Assembly: GCA_035532835.1 (NCBI GenBank)
Contig: DATKQG010000061.1
Span: 1 to 58,610, forward strand
Direction: 5' to 3'
From: Candidatus Dormiibacterota bacterium
GTDB taxonomy: Bacteria > Vulcanimicrobiota > Vulcanimicrobiia > Vulcanimicrobiales > Vulcanimicrobiaceae
Length of the DNA stretch: 58,610 nt
Numbering within the stretch: the stretch's first letter is position 1; every line of letters starts with the position of its first letter. Below the pieces are notes generated by a model. The model was not told the origin of the DNA. It made no database searches and worked only from the letters and a program-made list of their open reading frames with translations. The position numbers and the translations under genes were made by a program. This document shows, in pieces, positions 9,164 to 16,557 of the stretch.

Positions 9164-9484
9164 ATCGAACCGCTGAAAATCGGCCACCAGTACGATACGA
9201 CCTACGGCACCCTGTGGAAGGATGGAACGTTCTTTGCGCGCGGCACGAGCGTGACCGTCGTCGGCGTCCATCTCGACCAGGGGTTCTGCGTGCGCTTTCC
9301 CGCCGACGTCGACGGGGAACCGCTGGAGACGTGGGAGGACTGGAGCGAAGTCGACTTCCTCGCTGCCCAAGGAAGCATCGAGCCGCCGGACGTGCCGATC
9401 TCGCACGCCGTGCTGGCCGAGGCCCGGGACGTCCTCTCCGACGCCGAGGACGGCTGTCATCTCCACCTACACGAAGACGACTAA
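9164..9484 (+). CDS. Small acidic hypothetical protein downstream of ALDH, start codon unusual
   Basis: No family is recognised. About 106 residues, strongly acidic at the C-terminus (ending DAEDGCHLHLHEDD), with protein-like alternating hydrophobic segments (GTSVTVVGVHLDQGFCVRFP). It lies 14 bases after the ALDH stop in a different frame, suggesting translational coupling. No ATG, GTG or TTG occurs near the natural N-terminus. A GAGGA at 9151-9155 is well spaced (8 bases) from an in-frame ATC at 9164; CTG 9173 is another candidate. The start given is therefore a guess. Confidence 0.5.
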   Translation: MEPLKIGHQYDTTYGTLWKDGTFFARGTSVTVVGVHLDQGFCVRFPADVDGEPLETWEDWSEVDFLAAQGSIEPPDVPISHAVLAEARDVLSDAEDGCHLHLHEDD

Positions 9485-9610
9485 AAGTTCATATTGGTGA
9501 CGTAGGTCGCCTCAATATCCCTAGATAATCTTCCCCGTGCTGGGGGTAGCTCGCGGCCGCTAACGGCTCCGAGCGATCATCCATTCCTCTATCACCCGAA
9601 AGGACCGAGA

Positions 9611-12226
9611 ATGCATTCTCGCTTCACTCTGGTGCTGGTCGCAATGCTGTTTGCGATTCCGATGGCCGCTCGTTCGGACGAGGCCGCCGCGACGCTGAAC
9701 GGCACGGTGAAAAGCACGTCGGGCGCGCCTATTTCCGATGCGCGCGTTCTTATTTCAGGCCCGGCCAGCAAAAGCACCACGACCGACGCTGCCGGACACT
9801 TCACGATTTCCACGGTCGCCGGCTACTATCGGCTCGACGTCACCAAGGGCGGCTACGGCCGTGCGACCTTGAGCAACCTCGCACTCTTTGCCGGCGAAAC
9901 GCTGCCGATCACGGTAACGCTACAAGAAGCGAGCCTGAGCACGCTGCGCACGATCGCTACGGTCTCCGTTAACGGAGCCAGTTCGATCAATACCGGAGCC
10001 GCCGTTTCGACGATCACCTCGCGCGAAGCGTTTACCAATCTCGCGAACCCGCAGATCAATAACGTGATCGCGCGTATCCCCGGCGCCGGTATCGAGCGCG
10101 GCTCGACATCGCCGAACACCTCGATCTCTCTGGGCGGCGCGCAGCCGTACGAAACCCAGGTCCTCATCGACGGCCATCCCGTTTCCGGCGGGCGATACGG
10201 CGTCTGGTTCTCGCAGTTCTTCAACTCGTTTTTGCTGCAGGACGTAGAGACGCAGACGGGCCCGGGGAACACCACGCCGTTCGCTTCAACGACCATCGGC
10301 GGTACGGCGAACCTCGTCACGCCGGACTTTACGGGGAAACCCACGGCCGAGTTCGTGACGGGGCTCGACAACTTCGGCGCGCAGTACTCCAGTTTTCTTG
10401 CAACCGACCGGTTCGGCAAGCTTTCGACCGTCATCGGCGGTGCGGTGAGCGGCGTCAAGGGACCGTACTATGAAACCAGCGGTTGCGTGGTCAAACTCGC
10501 CAACAATACGATCTCGCAGGTGCCCGGGCAAATCGGTATCGAGCAATTCTGCGGCGATCTCTCCGGCTCGCTGGTCAGCAAGGGAGAGATCCTCAAATTC
10601 CGCTACGATCTCTCGCCCTCAACCTCGCTATCGGCGGGCTTCGTTGGTTCGCAAGCGGGCTACGTGCCGCAAGGAACGGCCTACGGGCAGGATGCCGGCC
10701 AGACGACGATCGTGCAGTGTATCCCGACAGGATCGGTATCGTACTCCGGGCAGTGCGGAATCCCGGGCAAGGATATCGGCAAGACCGTGAACGGATACAT
10801 TTTCTTCCCGGGTTCCAAGGTGTATAACAATCAGCCGATCTTCACCGGCGAATTTCGCACGTCGCTCGGTGAGAATACGCTCCTGGTTCGCCCGTACGTC
10901 GGCAACATCTCGCGTATCATCGATGGATCGGGCGAAGCCAATTATGCCGACCATTATTCGCCGACGCAAAGCGCGAGCTGCCCGACGGCAGCCGGCGGCG
11001 GCTTGTATTATTGCCCGCAGGGCGCGTTCAATCTGCTCGAATCGGACAAACTGCACGGAACCACCGTGTCGTTCATTCATCCGTTCGGAGAGAACCTCCT
11101 GAACTTTACCTACGACTATCACAGCGACGATACGTTCGCGTACTACGGCAGCCCGTCGGCCGTCAACACGCCCGACACGCTGGAGAAGTACAACATCTTT
11201 TCGCTCACCGGCGATTTTGCGCTGGCGCGTCACTTGAGCCTGCGGGGCGGTCTCTACGAGACCAATTGGAATCTCAACGGCATCCAAGAAATTCCGACGA
11301 CGGTCGGCGGAAAAATCGTCCTGGTACCGGCGTCGCTGACGCGTAGCGTTAGCCGCTTCGATCCGCATATCGCGCTGACGCTTTCGCCGAAGGCGGGGCT
11401 TTCGTATCGCGCGTCGTTCGGAACGTCCGCGGTCTATCCGTACGCCTCCGAGGTCAGCGGATCGGCGTTCTTTACGCAGCCGAACGTAGTCGCTCCGAAC
11501 GGTTCGATCACGCAGAAGAATCCGTTCCTGGATCCGGAAACGGCGACGGCGTTCGACATCGGCATGGACAAGCGTTTCGGTCGCGATAGCGTGCTGAGCC
11601 TCGATTTGCAAAATACCCAGATTCACAACGTCGTAGAACAGTTCACGACGGTCATTCCGGGTTCGCCCTCGATCAATCAACCGGTGAACGTCGCCGGTCT
11701 TTCGGCCCAGTTGCTCACCATGAAGTATAGTCACGAGCCCGGTATCGGGCTTGGCTACTATGCGACGGCGACGCTGAGCCGCTCGATCATCAACGGCGTC
11801 CCGGCGGCATTCTACAGTGCGAATGCCGTTTCGCAGCCGGCGAACGGCCAGCAACAGTGCAGCAACGGCGGGAGCCAGATCTGCATTCCGTATCTCAAGG
11901 CGTACGCGGCGGGAAGCTACACGCTGCGCGACAAGACGTACTTCGAACTCGGCGCCGATTTCGAAGGCAAGAACAATACCTACAATCAACCGCCCTTCAC
12001 GATCTGGGATCTGGTCGTGAAACGCCCGGTAGCCAAGACGCTGACGGTCGGGCTCTCGGTGGAGAATCTGTTCAACACCAACAACTTCAACAATCTGCCG
12101 CAGCCCGGAACGGGCGTCGCACAGGTCGGCCAAAACGCGAATGGTTTGGCGTCGATCCTAGCGCCGCTCATCCCCGCGCCGCCGCGCACGATCCGGTTAC
12201 AACTCGACTACCACATCAACCGCTAA
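9611..12226 (+). CDS. TonB-dependent outer-membrane receptor with CarboxypepD_reg-like domain
   Basis: An 871-residue receptor. A signal peptide (MHSRFTLVLVAMLFAIPMAA) is followed by a carboxypeptidase-regulatory-like beta-sandwich (about 30-105; NGTVKSTSGAPISDARVLI), a plug domain (about 120-250; VLIDGHPVSGGRYG) and a long beta-barrel. It ends in LQLDYHINR rather than the usual terminal Phe. It would import a scarce ligand in a TonB/ExbBD-driven way; the ligand is not evident. A good hairpin terminator follows directly. A decayed partial copy of the 3' end lies 1 kb downstream. Confidence 0.88.
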   Translation: MHSRFTLVLVAMLFAIPMAARSDEAAATLNGTVKSTSGAPISDARVLISGPASKSTTTDAAGHFTISTVAGYYRLDVTKGGYGRATLSNLALFAGETLPITVTLQEASLSTLRTIATVSVNGASSINTGAAVSTITSREAFTNLANPQINNVIARIPGAGIERGSTSPNTSISLGGAQPYETQVLIDGHPVSGGRYGVWFSQFFNSFLLQDVETQTGPGNTTPFASTTIGGTANLVTPDFTGKPTAEFVTGLDNFGAQYSSFLATDRFGKLSTVIGGAVSGVKGPYYETSGCVVKLANNTISQVPGQIGIEQFCGDLSGSLVSKGEILKFRYDLSPSTSLSAGFVGSQAGYVPQGTAYGQDAGQTTIVQCIPTGSVSYSGQCGIPGKDIGKTVNGYIFFPGSKVYNNQPIFTGEFRTSLGENTLLVRPYVGNISRIIDGSGEANYADHYSPTQSASCPTAAGGGLYYCPQGAFNLLESDKLHGTTVSFIHPFGENLLNFTYDYHSDDTFAYYGSPSAVNTPDTLEKYNIFSLTGDFALARHLSLRGGLYETNWNLNGIQEIPTTVGGKIVLVPASLTRSVSRFDPHIALTLSPKAGLSYRASFGTSAVYPYASEVSGSAFFTQPNVVAPNGSITQKNPFLDPETATAFDIGMDKRFGRDSVLSLDLQNTQIHNVVEQFTTVIPGSPSINQPVNVAGLSAQLLTMKYSHEPGIGLGYYATATLSRSIINGVPAAFYSANAVSQPANGQQQCSNGGSQICIPYLKAYAAGSYTLRDKTYFELGADFEGKNNTYNQPPFTIWDLVVKRPVAKTLTVGLSVENLFNTNNFNNLPQPGTGVAQVGQNANGLASILAPLIPAPPRTIRLQLDYHINR

Positions 12227-12243
12227 AGCCCCAAGGCTGAACG

Positions 12244-12277
12244 AAAAGAGCCGCACTCGAATGAGTGCGGCTCTTTT
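12244..12277 (+). terminator. Rho-independent terminator of the TonB receptor gene
   Basis: Perfect 15-bp arms, aaaagagccgcactc (12244-12258) and gagtgcggctctttt (12263-12277), surround loop gaat. The A-run before and T-run after make it usable from both strands, so it could also stop the minus-strand gene at 12310. Confidence 0.9.
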
Positions 12278-12309
12278 ATGACCGAGAGATGGCAGGTAAC
12301 GGGGGCTTC

Positions 12310-12672
12310 CTAAAGTGGAAGATCGCGTTGGAAGCAGCTTCGATAGATCAACTGCGGATTGAGAAAGAGCGGAAGATTCGACGCATCGATTCGCTCGAAA
12401 GGTAGACCGATGAGATCCTCAAACCAGAATCGATGCGCGTTATCCCTGATGAGATAGCCGACGACTTGCCCGTGCCGACCACTGTCACTAATGGCCCAAA
12501 TATTCACGACGGTTGATGCCTTCCCGCTACCCATCGTGTTCGACGTTCCCAGAGCCGAAGTCGACGATGCACAGCGAGCGCCGACACTAGGAGCGTACGG
12601 CCCGGATTCTAGGCGGAGTTGCATTCCCGGTAGAATGCCGATTACTGCTAATGCAATTGATTGGGCGATCAT
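12310..12672 (-). CDS. Hypothetical protein, possibly exported
   Basis: No family is recognised. From ATG 12672 it is 120 residues with a hydrophobic N-terminus (MIAQSIALAVIGILPG) that could be a weak signal sequence although it lacks basic residues. A protein-like middle follows (VVNIWAISDSGRHGQVVGYL). A TTG at 12702 would add ten residues. The GC content is visibly lower than in neighbouring genes, suggesting recent arrival. It sits between a terminator and a scarred region. Confidence 0.45.
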   Translation of the reverse strand: MIAQSIALAVIGILPGMQLRLESGPYAPSVGARCASSTSALGTSNTMGSGKASTVVNIWAISDSGRHGQVVGYLIRDNAHRFWFEDLIGLPFERIDASNLPLFLNPQLIYRSCFQRDLPL

Positions 12673-12702
12673 TAGGCGACTGTCAAGGGCTGACTGAAAC
12701 AA

Positions 12703-12990
12703 TCATGCACGACTGGGCCCTTTCCATTTGAAGCTTGGTTCTTGGCGTCTATGCTTTGCATTCTTTTGGATTTGCCGCGGTGTTCACAAGATCAGTGATC
12801 GTGCTCGTTTAGCGCCGGGCCCGCGAAGGGTGCTCCGCCCAGCCAGTTTGCTGCCGCGGAGCCGCCGACCGATGGGTTGTTCTCCACCCGTGACGCGAGA
12901 ATTTCCTTCATGCGTGTTTCCTCGGAGCCGTCGCAAGGACGGAGGAAGTTACCGCATTACCGTGTCGGCTGGTACGCTTGAAGCTACCGC
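12703..12990. other. Gene-poor stretch with one RNA-like hairpin
   Basis: No convincing coding sequence is seen. A stem-loop at 12918-12947 pairs ttcct with aggaa and, inside, ccgtc with gacgg around a short loop. The stretch leads straight into a receptor-gene remnant, so it may be debris of a lost gene or its leader. Confidence 0.4.
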
Positions 12991-13050
12991 CAGCAACAGC
13001 GGAAGCCAGATCTGTATTCCGTATCTCAAGACGTACTTCGAACGCTTAGC
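12991..13050 (+). pseudogene. Decayed internal-deletion copy of the TonB receptor 3' end
   Basis: Bases 12991-13036 match receptor bases 11860-11905 with four differences in 46 (the segment encoding GSQICIPYLK). The next bases reproduce a later receptor segment (acgtacttcgaac, also at 11935-11947), then jump to the sequence flanking the receptor stop (cccaaggctgaacg). The copy thus looks like a second receptor gene that lost its body, one deletion falling between two short caag-cgtac repeats. An open frame from 12728 to 13060 runs through it but is not protein-like upstream. Confidence 0.75.
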
Positions 13051-13063
13051 CCAAGGCTGAACG

Positions 13064-13096
13064 AAAAGAGCCGCACTCGATGAGCGCGGCTCTTTT
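13064..13096 (+). terminator. Duplicate of the receptor terminator
   Basis: The hairpin aaaagagccgcactc / gagcgcggctctttt repeats the terminator at 12244-12277, including the preceding ccaaggctgaacg, with one stem mismatch and a shorter loop. It now serves as a convergent terminator for the lipoprotein gene ending at 13123, in either orientation. Confidence 0.8.
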
Positions 13097-13122
13097 CTTT
13101 AGACGGAACGTCAGACGGAGTG

Positions 13123-13521
13123 CTAGTTGCCGAGGTAAACGATGTTTCCTTGCCAGTATTTGGTGCAATTCGAGGACTGCACCGTCGGCGAGAAGTTGTA
13201 CCACCAGCAATAGACTTGGCCGGGCGTTAGGCTCGAGAACGTGACCTGCCCGTTCGGTCCGGTCGTCGCTTGTGCGATCGGCGCGGCGGTGCTGAGGTTC
13301 CCATTCGGGTCCGGCGTAGCTTCCGAAACCAGAGCGCCGGCGGCCGGCTGCGAGGAGACGGTGACTTCGACGACGGCCGAGGTAATGTTGGGGTTCGGCG
13401 AATACGTCGTCGCCGTGGGTGACGGGATCGGCGTGACCGTTCCGTAGGGATTGTAATTGCTGTTGCACGCGGCCAAGGCCAGTGCTGCGAGCGCGAGAGC
13501 GAATGCGAAGCGTTTGGGCAT
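13123..13521 (-). CDS. Small lipoprotein of unknown function
   Basis: A 132-residue protein with a clear lipoprotein signal: MPKRFAFALALAALALAAC, lipobox LAAC. A Pro/Thr/Ser-rich linker (TVTPIPSPTATTYSP) follows, then a compact beta-rich domain (SAVVEVTVSSQPAAGALV ... GQVTFSSLTPGQVY) that resembles short Ig/carboxypeptidase-regulatory-like folds used for surface display. ATG 13521 was chosen because it starts the signal peptide; upstream in-frame codons overlap paaX. It lies just downstream of paaX on the same strand. Confidence 0.7.
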   Translation of the reverse strand: MPKRFAFALALAALALAACNSNYNPYGTVTPIPSPTATTYSPNPNITSAVVEVTVSSQPAAGALVSEATPDPNGNLSTAAPIAQATTGPNGQVTFSSLTPGQVYCWWYNFSPTVQSSNCTKYWQGNIVYLGN

Positions 13522-13553
13522 GGCGGGCGAGGTTCGACCGCTGTGGGCGCGAT

Positions 13554-14393
13554 TCATGCGCTCGCCGAGCCCAGGTTCGCGGCCGAGCGGAAGAAGCGCA
13601 GCGACTTCGCGTCGATGGCGGCGTAGTATTCGCGAAAAAGGGCGGCGGCTCGCGTGCCCGCCCAATGCGCCGGCAGCAGCGCGCTGGGCAAACCGGGATC
13701 GATGTACGTGAACTTGCGGTAGTCGTGGACGAGCCACAGGCGCTCGACGAAAGCCTCGCGCTCCGAGAACCCGGCGGTCGTTCGCTCGTCCTGCAACCGG
13801 GGAGTGTACCGGTCGATGAAAGAGTCGTAGGCAGCGCCGATCGCCTTCAGGTCCCAGCATTTTTCGAGCAAGGCGCGGTCGGTGAGCGGCCCGTGGTATT
13901 CGCCTGAAAACAGGTCGATGTCGCCGAGCACGTCCGCGGCTTGGGCTACGTCGCGGGCCTGTTCGATGGTGTCGGAGGGCGAAATCCACGTCGAGGCCGA
14001 GAGCGGCGCCCAGCCCAAGACGGCCAAGTCCTTACGCAGGCGGTCCCGCCGGTCGCGCTGGGCTTCGCTCACGCCGTACGTTAGCATCCGCCACCGGCCG
14101 TCCCATTCCACGATAGGCCCGTAGATGCGGGGGCTGAGCCCTTCGATCCGCCGCCGGCCACGCTCGGTCACGGCGTAAAAGGCACGGTTTCCATGCTTGC
14201 TTGCGACGAGCCAGCCCTGGCGCGACATCCGCGAGACGGCCTGGCGTACCGCCGCGTCCGAGAGTCCGAAGGTCGCCATGAGCCGCACCAGCCCACCGAT
14301 CCAGAGCGAACCGTCGGGGGTGTGGCGGTGGACCATGTCGCCGTATAAGGTAAAAATGAACGAGTTGGGGCGAGTAACCGGCCGCGTTTCCAG
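13554..14393 (-). CDS. paaX: PaaX-family transcriptional repressor
   Basis: About 279 residues. The N-terminal winged helix (SFIFTLYGDMV, then SLWIGGLVRLM and AVRQAVSRMSRQGWL) and the C-terminal LLPAHWAGTRAAALFREYY are diagnostic of PaaX, which represses phenylacetyl-CoA catabolic genes and is released by an aryl-CoA. It is divergent from the BoxB-like oxygenase gene, with a promoter and an inverted repeat between them. The start is unusual: no ATG/GTG/TTG exists between TTG 14447 and an ATG inside the domain. A CTG at 14393 is preceded by AGAGGTG at good spacing, so it is the preferred start. Confidence 0.85.
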   Translation of the reverse strand: METRPVTRPNSFIFTLYGDMVHRHTPDGSLWIGGLVRLMATFGLSDAAVRQAVSRMSRQGWLVASKHGNRAFYAVTERGRRRIEGLSPRIYGPIVEWDGRWRMLTYGVSEAQRDRRDRLRKDLAVLGWAPLSASTWISPSDTIEQARDVAQAADVLGDIDLFSGEYHGPLTDRALLEKCWDLKAIGAAYDSFIDRYTPRLQDERTTAGFSEREAFVERLWLVHDYRKFTYIDPGLPSALLPAHWAGTRAAALFREYYAAIDAKSLRFFRSAANLGSASA

Positions 14394-14394
14394 C

Positions 14395-14423
14395 TTGACA
14401 CCTCTTGGTTGGATGAGTAGTAT
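14395..14423 (+). promoter_or_regulatory. Sigma-70-like promoter of the BoxB-like oxygenase gene
   Basis: A consensus -35 TTGACA (14395-14400), 17-base spacer and -10 TAGTAT (14418-14423) point towards the oxygenase start at 14493. Its -10 overlaps the left arm of the adjacent inverted repeat. Confidence 0.65.
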
Positions 14424-14459
14424 GACGGTATTCTCACGAATTAGCAAAAAACCGTCATA
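14421..14459. promoter_or_regulatory. Candidate PaaX operator: 9-bp inverted repeat
   Basis: The arms tatgacggt (14421-14429) and accgtcata (14451-14459) are perfectly complementary, their centres 30 bases (about three helix turns) apart. They straddle the expected transcription start of the oxygenase promoter, ideal for repression by a dimeric repressor. PaaX is encoded divergently next to it. Binding is inferred. Confidence 0.6.
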
Positions 14460-14492
14460 TACCTGGTTGGACGGTTTCTCAGGAGAGCAACC

Positions 14493-15626
14493 ATGGCGCG
14501 TATTTCCACCTTCGACGACTGGATTGACCTGCTCAAAGACTGGCAGCACGATATTGGCCTGGATCAGGATCTCATCGAGCGCTATATGCCGGGGTACGCC
14601 TTCGAGGCGAAGTACGGCGAGTTGCCCACCTCCGAAATCTATTTCGGCGATTTTCGCGGCGAGCGCCGCTGGGAGAAGATCGGCGAAATTCCCGACCAGC
14701 GTATGCGGGACGCGGTGCTGAACATGATCGTCTATCAGGGCGATACCGAGTTCGCCTCCAACGAGCAGCAGCGTTTTCTGGTGAACAACGCGCCGAGCGA
14801 GTATGACCTCGGTGCGCTGGTGCGGATTATGGTCGAAGAGACGCGCCACGGCTATCAAATGTGCCATCTCCTCGTGAACCATTTCGGCAGCGAGGGCAAG
14901 ATCGAGGCGCAGAAAATGCTCGAGCGTCGCGCTTTCGGCAAAAAGAATCGCCTGCTCAACGCCTTTAACGAAGACGTGACGCATTGGCTGGATTTCTTCG
15001 CGTACACCAACTTTATGGACCGCGACGGGAAGTTTCAGCTTTCGATGCTCTCGCATTCGAGCTTCGCGCCGCTGGCGGCATCGATGGGGCCGATGCTGCG
15101 CGAGGAGGCGTTCCACATGGGCACCGGAATCACGGGCCTGCGCCGTATCGCCAAGGCCGCCGTTATTCCGGTCGAGATGCAGCAGAAGTACTACAACAAG
15201 TGGATTTCCGGCTCGCTCGATCTTTTTGGAACCGATCACTCCGGCTCGGCCCAGTGGGCGTACACGTGGGGCATCAAAGGCCGCGTCGACGAGGACAAAA
15301 CCGGCGAAGCCGTCGATAAAGAGATGCTCAACGAGCGCGCGCGCGGCCAGTTTTACGACGAGATCGGGAAAACGATCGACCGCGTCAACGAAGTCAACCA
15401 GAGCGAGACGAAGTTTTACCTCCCGGACCTGCGCTTCAATCGCAAGATCGGCCAGTTCTCGGGCGAGCGCTATAGCGTGGACGGCCGCCGCCTAACGGAA
15501 GCGGAGTGGGAATCCTACGCACCAAGCGTCCTTCCTACCGGCGCCGACGACGCGGTGCTCGCATCGTATTTCAAGAATCCCGGTTGGATCGCGCCCAAGG
15601 GCAGCAACAGCATTTCTCAAAACTAG
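14493..15626 (+). CDS. BoxB-like diiron aryl-CoA epoxidase (PaaA/BoxB superfamily)
   Basis: A 377-residue ferritin-like diiron oxygenase. Candidate iron ligands are E86 (QGDTEFAS), E116 and H119 (EETRH), D176 or D178 (MDRDGKF), and E205 and H208 (REEAFH). From memory of BoxB (benzoyl-CoA 2,3-epoxidase: Glu120, Glu150/His153, Asp211, Glu240/His243) this spacing is nearly identical, and QGDTExASxEQQR is a BoxB-like signature. The protein is about 100 residues shorter than BoxB. PaaA itself is less similar. It would epoxidise an aromatic-CoA ring using O2 and an external reductase. No BoxA/PaaE reductase, BoxC or PaaBC partner is visible. PaaX lies divergent, and an enoyl-CoA hydratase follows. 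Confidence 0.75.
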   Translation: MARISTFDDWIDLLKDWQHDIGLDQDLIERYMPGYAFEAKYGELPTSEIYFGDFRGERRWEKIGEIPDQRMRDAVLNMIVYQGDTEFASNEQQRFLVNNAPSEYDLGALVRIMVEETRHGYQMCHLLVNHFGSEGKIEAQKMLERRAFGKKNRLLNAFNEDVTHWLDFFAYTNFMDRDGKFQLSMLSHSSFAPLAASMGPMLREEAFHMGTGITGLRRIAKAAVIPVEMQQKYYNKWISGSLDLFGTDHSGSAQWAYTWGIKGRVDEDKTGEAVDKEMLNERARGQFYDEIGKTIDRVNEVNQSETKFYLPDLRFNRKIGQFSGERYSVDGRRLTEAEWESYAPSVLPTGADDAVLASYFKNPGWIAPKGSNSISQN

Positions 15627-15640
15627 CGCCATCGCTAGTT
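15621..15640 (+). other. Intergenic hairpin between oxygenase and hydratase genes
   Basis: The arms aactagcg (15621-15628) and cgctagtt (15633-15640) pair perfectly around ccat and include the oxygenase stop codon. It lacks a T-run, so it is more likely an mRNA-stability or attenuation element than a terminator. Confidence 0.45.
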
Positions 15641-15681
15641 CGCACTCTCCACACGACACGTTTGTACGAGAAAGAATCACC

Positions 15682-16542
15682 ATGAGCGGTAACGGAAGCA
15701 CAACCACGACCCAGCAGACTCCGTTCGGTCGAGAGGCGCGAGCGTTCGACGGAAAGCGCGTCATCAATTATTGGAAAGACGGACACATCGGGTTCATCGA
15801 GATGGACGATCCGCCGGCCAACACCTACACGCACGAAATGATGCGTCAGCTCGACGAAGCGATTCTCGATGCACGCTTCGACGAAGACGTTGAGGTGATC
15901 GTCCTCACCGGCAAAGGCGAGAAATTTTTCTCGGCCGGCGCGAACATCGCGATGCTCAATTCGGTCACGCCGGAATTCAAATACATGTTCTGCCTGCATG
16001 CCAACGAGACGCTCTCGCGTTTGGAGCAGACGCCCAAGCTCGTGATCGCGGCGCTCAACGGACACTGCGTCGGCGGCGGCATGGAGATCGCGATGGCGTG
16101 CGACATTCGCATCGCGCGCAAGGACGGCGGAAAGATCGGCCTGCCGGAGGTCTCGCTCGGCGTGCTCCCGGGTACCGGCGGTACGCAGCGCCTCGCGCGA
16201 TTGGTCGGAAAGCCGCGCGCCATCGAATTGATGGTAACGGGCAAGACCTTCAGCTACGAACAAGCCCAGGACTGGGGCGTGATCACCGATGTCATCGAGG
16301 GCTCGGCGGACGAATTCCGCGCGCAAATCGTGCAGTATGCCCGGCAGTTCTGCACTCCGAACAAGGCCCCGATGGCGGTCGGACACATCAAGCGCGCCGT
16401 TCAGACGGGTGCGGAAATTCCGCTCCAAGATGCGCTAGCGCTCGAACGCGAATTGCAGTCGTTGCTCTTCAAGAGCGAGGACGCGAAAGAAGGCATTGCG
16501 GCGTACAACGAAAAGCGCGTCGCCAAGTTCAAAAATAAGTAG
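15682..16542 (+). CDS. Enoyl-CoA hydratase/isomerase family protein
   Basis: A 286-residue crotonase-fold protein. The oxyanion-hole segments FFSAGANIAML and NGHCVGGGMEIAMACD and the two crotonase glutamates (the E of GGGMEIA and the E of LPEVSLGVLPGTGGTQ) are present. It would hydrate or isomerise an enoyl-CoA, or open a ring like PaaG. It is 55 bases downstream of the BoxB-like gene and probably in its PaaX-controlled transcript. It is much shorter than BoxC (about 550), so it is not a standard BoxC dihydrodiol lyase. Confidence 0.85.
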   Translation: MSGNGSTTTTQQTPFGREARAFDGKRVINYWKDGHIGFIEMDDPPANTYTHEMMRQLDEAILDARFDEDVEVIVLTGKGEKFFSAGANIAMLNSVTPEFKYMFCLHANETLSRLEQTPKLVIAALNGHCVGGGMEIAMACDIRIARKDGGKIGLPEVSLGVLPGTGGTQRLARLVGKPRAIELMVTGKTFSYEQAQDWGVITDVIEGSADEFRAQIVQYARQFCTPNKAPMAVGHIKRAVQTGAEIPLQDALALERELQSLLFKSEDAKEGIAAYNEKRVAKFKNK

Positions 16543-16557
16543 CGCGGTAGCGAGACG

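Noticed and set aside
12728-13060. A 110-codon plus-strand frame
   Set aside because: Only its last 20 codons resemble a protein and these are a fragment of the upstream receptor; the rest is not protein-like.
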